64,000 nt of DNA, from contig QFWS01000005.1 in assembly GCA_003144015.1 (NCBI GenBank), forward strand, positions 62,001 to 126,000. Direction: 5' to 3'. This DNA comes from Flavobacteriaceae bacterium LYZ1037 (lineage in GTDB: Bacteria; Bacteroidota; Bacteroidia; Flavobacteriales; Flavobacteriaceae). The position numbers and the translations under genes were made by a program. Of the stretch, positions 8,700 to 16,009 are shown piece by piece (positions within the stretch are counted from its first letter, which is position 1; the number at the start of each line of letters is the position of its first letter). The notes under the pieces are model-generated. The model worked only from the letters and a program-made list of their open reading frames with translations, ran no database searches and was not told where the DNA came from.

Positions 8700-10223
8700 T
8701 TACTTATTGATAAACGCTTCCCATTCAGCAAATTTCTCTTCGTTCATGACTCGCTCCATTTTTACTTGACCACCCATTTTTTTGTTGTTTGCATTCCATT
8801 CATGAAATTTTTCTGGGCTTACAACTTTAACTCTCACCCCTTTTAATGCTTTACTCCTTGCTACTTTGTAATTATTGTTAGCTTCTTTTAAAAAGGAATC
8901 TAAGCTTGAAACAATTGCTTCTGTATCTATATTTTTCATATCACTTCCCAAATACCAACAGTGATAAAACTCATTATCTTCACAGCGTTTGGCACATATG
9001 GTATATTCAGTGATTTTGGTTGAAAAAGCGTCTTCTAGTTGCCTTACAGCATCGTCCATTTTATTTACTGAAAGTTGAGATCCAACCGTGTTTAAAAAAA
9101 ATTTTGTACGTCCTGTTATTTTAATTTCTGCACGTTCTATATCTGTAAATTCTATAGTATCTCCAATTATATAACGCCAAGCTCCACTAACAGTACTAAT
9201 AATTAGTACATAATCCTGATTAAGTTTTACGTTCTCCAACATTACTGAAGGTGCTTCTTTAACTAGAGAGCCATCTTCATGTATATATTCTGGTTTAAAA
9301 GGAACAAATTCAAAATATATGCCTCCATCTGTTATTAACTGCATAGCATCGGTTTCAGGACGCATTTGACAAGCTATAAATCCTTCGGAAGCTAAATAAG
9401 TATCAATAATTAATACTGGTTTTCCCATTAGAGCATTAAAACTTTTCTCGTAAGGACCAAAAGCAACACCTCCAGAGGTAAACACTTGCAAATTCGGCCA
9501 TATTTCATGAATATGATTAAGGTTATGATATTTAATAACTTTTTCAAGCATCAATTCTATCCAAGATGGAATACCACTAAGTGCACCAATATCCCAATCT
9601 TTAGCTCGTTCTGCGATAGTTTGAACACGTGTGTCCCAATCATCAATTTTTGCAATATCTTCTCCAGGTTTATAATAACCTTTAAACCAAAAAGGAATAT
9701 TACTGGCACTGATACCACTTATTTCACCTTCTAAATGATCATTTTTTTCTTGTAGTTCTGTTGAGCTACCTAACATCATGATCTCTTTTTCAAAAAAATC
9801 CACGGGCAAATCAAAATGACTTAAAGCAAATACTTGTTTAATTCCTGCTTGCCTAATGGCCTCAATCATATCATCAGTAACTGGAATCCGTTTACTGCTT
9901 TTCCCTGTTGTACCAGAACTTAATGCGAAATATGAAGGTGTGTCTGGCCAAGTAACATTGGTTTCTCCATCATGTAGTTTTTTCCACCAATTTTTATTAA
10001 TTTCATTATAATCAAAATATGGAATAGCCGAGCTAAATGCTTTTGTTATGTTTTCTGAAACTAAAGTTTCTTTAAAATTATAGTGCTTACCGAACTGTGT
10101 GTCTTTCGCTTTTTCTAATAAATTTATTAGTACTTTATGTTGTTCTTCTATATGGTTAGTTTCACTAGTAAGTGCGTCTTTTGCATGAATAACCCCTTTT
10201 ATAATACTTCCTAAAATTGCCAT
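8700..10223 (-). CDS. GH3-family acyl-adenylating enzyme (GH3 auxin-responsive promoter family)
   Basis: Protein of 507 residues matching the GH3 family of the ANL adenylating superfamily, best known in plants for joining amino acids to auxin or jasmonate. Visible features are the N-terminal segment with FGKHYNF, the phosphate-binding loop SSGTTGKSSKRIP near residues 103-115, the DTYLASEGF segment near 274 and the GDTIEFTD hinge near 353. Bacterial members are common in Bacteroidota and their acid and amine substrates are unknown. No adjacent gene on the same strand forms an operon with it. There is no auxin-related context here, so only acyl activation should be assumed. Confidence 0.85.
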   Translation of the reverse strand: MAILGSIIKGVIHAKDALTSETNHIEEQHKVLINLLEKAKDTQFGKHYNFKETLVSENITKAFSSAIPYFDYNEINKNWWKKLHDGETNVTWPDTPSYFALSSGTTGKSSKRIPVTDDMIEAIRQAGIKQVFALSHFDLPVDFFEKEIMMLGSSTELQEKNDHLEGEISGISASNIPFWFKGYYKPGEDIAKIDDWDTRVQTIAERAKDWDIGALSGIPSWIELMLEKVIKYHNLNHIHEIWPNLQVFTSGGVAFGPYEKSFNALMGKPVLIIDTYLASEGFIACQMRPETDAMQLITDGGIYFEFVPFKPEYIHEDGSLVKEAPSVMLENVKLNQDYVLIISTVSGAWRYIIGDTIEFTDIERAEIKITGRTKFFLNTVGSQLSVNKMDDAVRQLEDAFSTKITEYTICAKRCEDNEFYHCWYLGSDMKNIDTEAIVSSLDSFLKEANNNYKVARSKALKGVRVKVVSPEKFHEWNANNKKMGGQVKMERVMNEEKFAEWEAFINK

Positions 10224-10299
10224 ATATAGTTTGTTTTATTGACGATAAAGTTAGGATATAATATGGTTCGGTTAAAAACAAATGTGACCTAGATGAATA

Positions 10300-10359
10300 A
10301 AAATATTAATGCATATAGATAATTAAAATATTAATGCATATAGATAATTAAAATATTAA
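10300..10359. repeat. 25-bp tandem direct repeat, 2.4 copies
   Basis: The 25-base unit beginning AAAATATTAATGCATATAG occupies 10300-10324 and 10325-10349 without a mismatch, followed by the first 10 bases of a third copy. It lies between bshA and the GH3-family gene, in a 242-base gap with no gene. Each unit contains the palindrome ATGCAT. It may be a simple slippage product. Confidence 0.9.
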
Positions 10360-10465
10360 CTTTTGCGAATTATAAACACAGAAAAACATATTGATAAAGC
10401 CTTCTCCTTAATTGTAGAATTAAGAATGAATTTATAATTATATTAAAGTGAATTCATTAAAAAAA

Positions 10466-11605
10466 TTATAGTAAGGCTTTACATTTTGAAAGTGTTGCTT
10501 CGTAAATAGCTTCATACTTAGGTACAATTTGATAAATGTCGAAATTACAAGCTTGCTTTTTGGCAGCTTCTTTAAAATTGGCTAAAGTATTCTCGTCTTT
10601 TAGAATGAGAAGTGCATTTTTGCTCATATCCTCAACATCTCCAACTTGGCTTAAATAACCAGATACACCATGAATATTAACTTCAGGAATACCACCAGAA
10701 TCACTTGAAATTACAGGAACACCCGAAGCCATTGCTTCTAAAGCAGCCAAACCAAAACTTTCAGTTTTAGATGGAAGTATAAACAAATCTGAATAACACA
10801 AAATACGATCTATTTCGTGACTATTTCCAAAGAAAATTACCTTATCTTCAATACCCAATTCTATACAAAGTTGTTCAGCTGGTTCTTTTTCTGGACCTTC
10901 GCCAACCATCATCAATTTTGCAGGGATTTCTTTTTGAATGTTAAAAAATGTTTTAATTACGTCTGGAATACGTTTCACTTCTCTAAAGTTACTGATATGA
11001 GTGATGATTTTTTCATCTTCATTTGCTAATAGATCACGTTGACAATCGTTAAACTGGTGCGTATGTTTTGCTATATCGATAAAATTTGTAACTACGTGAA
11101 TGTCATTTTTAATATCGAACAATCTTAAAGTATCTTGTTTTAAACTTTCGGAAACTGAGGTGACAGCATCAGATTTATTAATACTAAAAGTAACTGCTGT
11201 TTTATAGAATGGATGAGAGCCAACTAAGGTAATATCAGTTCCATGAAGTGTTGTAACTATAGGTAAATAAATGCCTTCCTCTTGAAGCATTTTTTTAGCC
11301 ATATAGGCTGCATAAGCATGAGGTATGGCGTAATGTACATGGAGTATTTCAATTTTATGGAGCTTCACCATATCTACCAACTTACTGGTTAATGCTAATT
11401 CGTATGGCTGATAGTGAAATAAAGGATATTCTGGAACGGTTACTTCGTGGTAATGCACATTGCTACCTAATAAATCTAATCTCACTGGCTGTTTGTAAGT
11501 AATAAAATGTACTTCGTGCCCTCTTTTGGATAATTCTATACCTAATTCTGTTGCAACAACACCACTTCCTCCAAAAGTTGGATAACAAACAATTCCTATT
11601 TTCAT
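10466..11605 (-). CDS. bshA: N-acetyl-alpha-D-glucosaminyl L-malate synthase
   Basis: GT-B glycosyltransferase of 379 residues, GT4 family. The N terminus GIVCYPTFGGSGVVATELG, HYHEVTVPEYPLFHYQPYE and the C-terminal donor-site segment TESFGLAALEAMASGVPVISS near 280-300 are typical of BshA. This enzyme joins GlcNAc from UDP-GlcNAc to L-malate, the first step in making the thiol bacillithiol. The length is normal. It lies 14 bases downstream of the glycosidase/serine-hydrolase fusion gene and is probably transcribed with it; other bsh genes are not in the window. Confidence 0.92.
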   Translation of the reverse strand: MKIGIVCYPTFGGSGVVATELGIELSKRGHEVHFITYKQPVRLDLLGSNVHYHEVTVPEYPLFHYQPYELALTSKLVDMVKLHKIEILHVHYAIPHAYAAYMAKKMLQEEGIYLPIVTTLHGTDITLVGSHPFYKTAVTFSINKSDAVTSVSESLKQDTLRLFDIKNDIHVVTNFIDIAKHTHQFNDCQRDLLANEDEKIITHISNFREVKRIPDVIKTFFNIQKEIPAKLMMVGEGPEKEPAEQLCIELGIEDKVIFFGNSHEIDRILCYSDLFILPSKTESFGLAALEAMASGVPVISSDSGGIPEVNIHGVSGYLSQVGDVEDMSKNALLILKDENTLANFKEAAKKQACNFDIYQIVPKYEAIYEATLSKCKALL

Positions 11606-11619
11606 ATTTAAAATTTCAA

Positions 11620-14538
11620 TTAATCTATAATTGCTTCGTAAATTAAACCCTGTATATCTGTTCTAATATTTTCTTTTAATAACAAATTAGAATCTGCTTT
11701 TGGATAGGTTCTATTTGCCAAAAATACATATACAATTTCTTCATCTGGATCTGCCCAAGCATAGGTTCCTGTAAATCCAGAATGTCCAAAACTAGTCATA
11801 GAAACACATCCACAAGTTGGTCCAGCATCTCCTAATTGAGGCTTATCGAAACCAATTCCTCTCCTATTATCTTTATCGCAAAAATAACATGTATTAAAAA
11901 CATCTACCGTTTCTGGCTTAAAATAACGTTTACCACCATAAAACCCTTTTTGTAAATACAATTGCATTATTTTTGCTACATCGTTGGCATTACTAAAAAT
12001 ACCAGCATGACCTCCTACACCATCCTGCATGGCAGCTCCCATGTCGTGAACATATCCATGAACTTCCTGATACCTGTAATAGTCATCTATCTCTGTTGGA
12101 ACTATTTTTTTACCACTAAACTTATTGTAAGGATTATAGGTAGTATAATTTGCTCCTAAAGATTCATAAAAATGATCTTGTACTAAATTGTCTAAACTTT
12201 GGTCGTAATAAGTTTCAATATATTTCTTTAAAATGTAATAAGGTAAGTCGCTATACCTATAACGTTCTCTATTTAAGAGGTCTGTTTCTAAAATTATTTT
12301 TTGAATGGAGTCTTGGTAATCTTTTCTCATGTAAAGATTATTAGCAACTTTTACACTAAACTTACTACTGTATTCTTTTCTATAATATTTAAAATCTGGA
12401 TGCTTTGTAATAGAATCTAAAGTCGCATAATAAAATGGAATCCAGGGCTTTAATCTGGCGTAATGAGACAACATCTTTTTTAAAGTGATGTTCTTTTTAT
12501 TTGAATTTAAATATTCTGGAAGAATCTCTGAGAGTTTGGTGTCTAAAGATACAACACCCTCTTCCTCAAGTTCCATTAATAAGGGTAATGTGGCAAGAAT
12601 TTTTGTTAAAGATGCCACATCGTAAATATCGTCGAAAGTAACAGGTTCTGAGTCTTTTTCGTAAGTATGTTTTCCAAAATTCTTATTATATATTACTTTT
12701 CCCTTTCTAGCTACTAATAACTGAATACCAGGAGTCATTTTATTATCCACAGCATATTGAGCAATTGAATCCAGTTTTTTAAGTTTTTCTGAACTCATTC
12801 CAACGCGTTCTGGTAACCCGTAATTTAAACGTGATAGTTTAGAATAAGAAATACCATCTCCTGCATGAAATCCATTGCCAACTGAAACAGGTAAAACCCC
12901 TAAAGCTGGGATAGCTCCAAAAATAAGTTGTGCCGATTTTTGTTGAGCAATTTCGCTATTCTGATAACTTACTACAATGCTTTCAAAATTTTCAACAGTA
13001 GCTAAATCTATTAGCGCATATGGTTTTACTAACACATCAAGAATTACCTTATTTGTTCTAGCAATTTCATGCAACCATACAAGCTCTTTATCTGAAAATT
13101 CATGGCTTTTCCATGGATTAATATTAGATCTATGAAAACCTATCACGATAGTGTTATAAGCTGAAAGTTTTGCCAGTAATTCGTCTAAATTATCTGCTGA
13201 AACTTCGTGTACTTTTGTATATTTTTGTAATTCTTTTAAAAATACAGAGCCATCGTCATCTCCCATTTTCACATAAGCTATCTTCTTTTTTTCTAAATTT
13301 CTTATTGGAAGTAAATCGTCTTTGTTTTTAACAACCGTAATAGCATTTTCAAAAATAACCTCAGAAAGCATGGTATCTTGAATTCTATTTAAGTCTTCAA
13401 ATAAATGTTCTGTTTCAATAGGTTTAAAATTATTTAATCCTACTTTATATTTTGCCTGAAGAATCTTTTTAACTGAATGAGCCAAGCGTTCTTCTGAAAT
13501 ATCGCCAATATTATAAGCTTCAATAATTTTATTTATAGCTTTTGGTACGTCTTCAGAAATTAGTAACACATCATTTCCTGCTTGAAAAGCGGCCAAATCT
13601 ATGTCTCCAGGTTCGCTAAAATTTGAAACCCCTTTCATTTCTAAAGCATCAGTATAAATTAAGCCTTGAAAATGTAAAGAATCTTTTAATATATCAGTCA
13701 CAATATGTTTTGATAATGAAGAAGGAAAGCCATCTCTTGGCTCTAATGCTGGCACATTTAAATGTGCAACCATAACACTAGACAAACCATGATCTATAAG
13801 TTTTCTATATGGGTATAATTCAACAGAATCTATACGTTTTTCGTCAAAACTAATGGTTGGCAAAGTTTTATGCGAATCGCTATCTGTATCTCCATGACCT
13901 GGAAAATGCTTGGCATTGGCTAAAACTCCCGCTTCTTGCATACCTTTCATAAAGGCTAATGACTTATCAGTGACATTGTCTCGATCTTCTCCAAAAGATC
14001 TATTCCCTATAATAGGGTTTTTAGGGTTGGTATTAATATCTACAACAGGTGCAAAATTAAAATGCACGCCAATACGCTTACAATGTTCTCCAATTTGTCT
14101 TCCAACCTGTTCTATTAAATGATTATCTTTTACAGCACCCAGAGTCATATTCCATGGAAAAGCATAGGTTGAATCCAACCTCATGCCCAATCCCCATTCG
14201 GCATCCATACCTATCAACAAGGGGGTTTTAGAAGTTTTCTGATACAAGTTATTAAGTTTTGCTTGCTTTACAGGACCTCCTGTAGAATATATAAGTCCAC
14301 CAATATGGTAATTTGTTATCATTTGACTGATAGTGTTTTCATGTGCCAAACCTTGATTAGAAAAAGCTCTTACCATAAAAAGTTGACCAACTTTCTCTTC
14401 TAAGCTCATATGATTATAGAGACTATCTACCCATTTCTTTTGTGCCTCTACATCTTTAGCCAACAACGGATTATTAGTTTGTGAAAACAAATTTTGAGTT
14501 AGTAGTAGAACTGATAAGAAACAAAATATTTGACGCAT
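11620..14538 (-). CDS. GH3 beta-N-acetylglucosaminidase fused to a beta-lactamase-type serine hydrolase
   Basis: Exported two-domain enzyme of 972 residues with a signal peptide (cleavage after LFSQ, residue 20). Residues 30-380 are a NagZ-like GH3 domain: KHFPGHGDTDSDSH carries the D221/H223 acid-base dyad and IYTDALEMKG the D297 nucleophile. A middle GH3 C-terminal-like domain spans about 390-560. Residues 580-972 form a serine beta-lactamase-like domain with SLTK (S643, K646), YSD (Y762) and HSG (H919). Both active sites look intact. The likely role is periplasmic or surface trimming of peptidoglycan fragments, the sugar by one domain and a peptide or ester by the other. It is the first gene of a pair with bshA. 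Confidence 0.87.
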   Translation of the reverse strand: MRQIFCFLSVLLLTQNLFSQTNNPLLAKDVEAQKKWVDSLYNHMSLEEKVGQLFMVRAFSNQGLAHENTISQMITNYHIGGLIYSTGGPVKQAKLNNLYQKTSKTPLLIGMDAEWGLGMRLDSTYAFPWNMTLGAVKDNHLIEQVGRQIGEHCKRIGVHFNFAPVVDINTNPKNPIIGNRSFGEDRDNVTDKSLAFMKGMQEAGVLANAKHFPGHGDTDSDSHKTLPTISFDEKRIDSVELYPYRKLIDHGLSSVMVAHLNVPALEPRDGFPSSLSKHIVTDILKDSLHFQGLIYTDALEMKGVSNFSEPGDIDLAAFQAGNDVLLISEDVPKAINKIIEAYNIGDISEERLAHSVKKILQAKYKVGLNNFKPIETEHLFEDLNRIQDTMLSEVIFENAITVVKNKDDLLPIRNLEKKKIAYVKMGDDDGSVFLKELQKYTKVHEVSADNLDELLAKLSAYNTIVIGFHRSNINPWKSHEFSDKELVWLHEIARTNKVILDVLVKPYALIDLATVENFESIVVSYQNSEIAQQKSAQLIFGAIPALGVLPVSVGNGFHAGDGISYSKLSRLNYGLPERVGMSSEKLKKLDSIAQYAVDNKMTPGIQLLVARKGKVIYNKNFGKHTYEKDSEPVTFDDIYDVASLTKILATLPLLMELEEEGVVSLDTKLSEILPEYLNSNKKNITLKKMLSHYARLKPWIPFYYATLDSITKHPDFKYYRKEYSSKFSVKVANNLYMRKDYQDSIQKIILETDLLNRERYRYSDLPYYILKKYIETYYDQSLDNLVQDHFYESLGANYTTYNPYNKFSGKKIVPTEIDDYYRYQEVHGYVHDMGAAMQDGVGGHAGIFSNANDVAKIMQLYLQKGFYGGKRYFKPETVDVFNTCYFCDKDNRRGIGFDKPQLGDAGPTCGCVSMTSFGHSGFTGTYAWADPDEEIVYVFLANRTYPKADSNLLLKENIRTDIQGLIYEAIID

Positions 14539-14730
14539 AAATTTTTGGCTTTAAAAACTAATAATAAGTGTATTAAAAACTATGCCAAAATAATGCATTT
14601 AAAAGGAAGTATAAAAGACTTTAAGATAGATTTATAAAGAATTAATTAACCAACGATAAAATAATATTCTAATGTAAGAAAAGAAATAATTAAATTAAAG
14701 ACACACTATTAAAACACAGGGTTTTTTTAG

Positions 14731-14738
14731 TATTTTTG
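14731..14738 (+). promoter_or_regulatory. TAnnTTTG box before the lipoprotein-terC pair
   Basis: TATTTTTG matches the Bacteroidota -7 element and lies 18 bases before ATG 14757. Its last TTG is the possible alternative start at 14736, which is therefore more likely promoter than coding. No convincing TTG is found about 19 bases upstream. Confidence 0.5.
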
Positions 14739-14756
14739 ACTTATAATTTTTTTAAT

Positions 14757-15128
14757 ATGAAACATATTATTTGTATCGTTTTACTGTTCTCATTAACAAG
14801 CTGTTACCAAATAGAACGGAATTGTACTGATTTCCAAACAGGTACTTTTTATAGTGAAATAACCATAGATGGAATATTATATAAATCTCATTTTGTTAGA
14901 ACCAATAATCTTCAGATTGAGAGGTATAACAATAACATTGATTCGTCTCAAGTTAGATGGATAAACGATTGTGAAGTTGTTTTTAAAACAATCAATCCAA
15001 AAAATATGGCTGAACAAAAAGATATTCATTTAAAAATATTAGTGACAACAGATTCAACTTATACGTTTGAATATTCCTATGTAGGAGAGAAAACAAAACA
15101 AAAAGGTATAGCAACTAAACTAAAATAA
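14757..15128 (+). CDS. Small lipoprotein of unknown function
   Basis: Protein of 123 residues from ATG 14757. It has a short hydrophobic signal and a lipobox LTSC, with cysteine 16 as the likely lipidated residue, then a mature domain of about 105 residues rich in beta-strand-forming sequence (FYSEITIDG, YTFEYSYVGEKTKQKGIA). A start seven codons earlier (TTG 14736) would lie inside a promoter-like element, so I reject it. The stop codon is one base from the terC start, so the two genes are surely co-transcribed. I do not recognise the family. Confidence 0.7.
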   Translation: MKHIICIVLLFSLTSCYQIERNCTDFQTGTFYSEITIDGILYKSHFVRTNNLQIERYNNNIDSSQVRWINDCEVVFKTINPKNMAEQKDIHLKILVTTDSTYTFEYSYVGEKTKQKGIATKLK

Positions 15129-15129
15129 G

Positions 15130-15927
15130 ATGTTAGAATTTTTATTGTCAGGTGATGCTATTATGGCTTTACTAACATTAACATTTCTCGAAATTATTCT
15201 TGGTATTGATAATATTGTATTTATTTCAATTGCTGCTAATAAACTTCCAGAACACCAACGTGCTAAGGCCACTAATATTGGTCTTTTATTAGCCATGGTT
15301 CAACGTATTGTATTGTTGTTTTTTGTCTCCTTTTTAATTGGTTTAAAAGAGCCTTTTTATACTATTGAAACTAGTTGGTTGCACATAGCGATTAGTGGTC
15401 AAGCACTTATTTTATTTTTTGGAGGATTATTTTTACTCTACAAAAGCACCTCTGAAATAAGAGAGAAAGTAGAAAGTCCACAGCATGATGCTAATGAAGT
15501 TAAAGGAAAAAAAATTACATCATTATCTCAAGCTATTACTCAAATAGTCATTATAGATTTCATCTTTTCAATAGATTCAATTTTAACAGCAGTTGGAATG
15601 ACAAATGGATTGCATCCAAATCATAATTATGCTTTAGTACTTATGATTATTGCAGTTGTTATATCCATTATCATCATGATTGTTTTTGCCAACCCAATTC
15701 GAAAGTTTATAAACGAACATCCTAGTATGCAGATATTAGGTTTAGCGTTCTTAATTCTAATAGGGTTCATGCTAGTTACTGAAGCTGCCCACTTATCGGA
15801 AACCTCTATTTTCGATCAAACAGTTGGAGCCATCCCAAAGGGGTATTTATATTTTGCAATTGCATTTTCTTTATTTGTTGAGTTTTTAAATTTTAGAATT
15901 CAAAAGAGAAAAATGAAAACGAAATAA
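15130..15927 (+). CDS. TerC-family integral membrane protein
   Basis: Polytopic membrane protein of 265 residues with the TerC/Alx signature near the N terminus (GDAIMALLTLTFLEIILGIDN, residues 8-28) and its repeat QIVIIDFIFSIDSI near residue 140. The acidic residues in these helices are conserved in the family. About seven hydrophobic spans are visible. TerC proteins have been linked to tellurite resistance, manganese export and metalation of secreted enzymes. The gene follows the lipoprotein gene with a one-base gap and ends at a bidirectional terminator. Confidence 0.88.
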   Translation: MLEFLLSGDAIMALLTLTFLEIILGIDNIVFISIAANKLPEHQRAKATNIGLLLAMVQRIVLLFFVSFLIGLKEPFYTIETSWLHIAISGQALILFFGGLFLLYKSTSEIREKVESPQHDANEVKGKKITSLSQAITQIVIIDFIFSIDSILTAVGMTNGLHPNHNYALVLMIIAVVISIIIMIVFANPIRKFINEHPSMQILGLAFLILIGFMLVTEAAHLSETSIFDQTVGAIPKGYLYFAIAFSLFVEFLNFRIQKRKMKTK

Positions 15928-15952
15928 ATTTAAAACGTCAGTTTAAAACATA

Positions 15953-15988
15953 AAAAAGACCATACAATAAATACTGTATGGTCTTTTT
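15953..15988. terminator. Bidirectional terminator between terC and the CUB-domain gene
   Basis: A 14-bp perfect inverted repeat (AAAAAGACCATACA and its complement) encloses an 8-base loop at 15967-15974. It has A and T tracts on either side, so it can end both the terC transcript and the facing large secreted-protein transcript. Confidence 0.9.
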
Positions 15989-16009
15989 GGTATAAAACTC
16001 TTAATAGAA

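Noticed and set aside
14736-14756. TTG start seven codons upstream of the lipoprotein
   Set aside because: It falls in a TATTTTTG promoter-like box and would put polar residues in front of the signal peptide.
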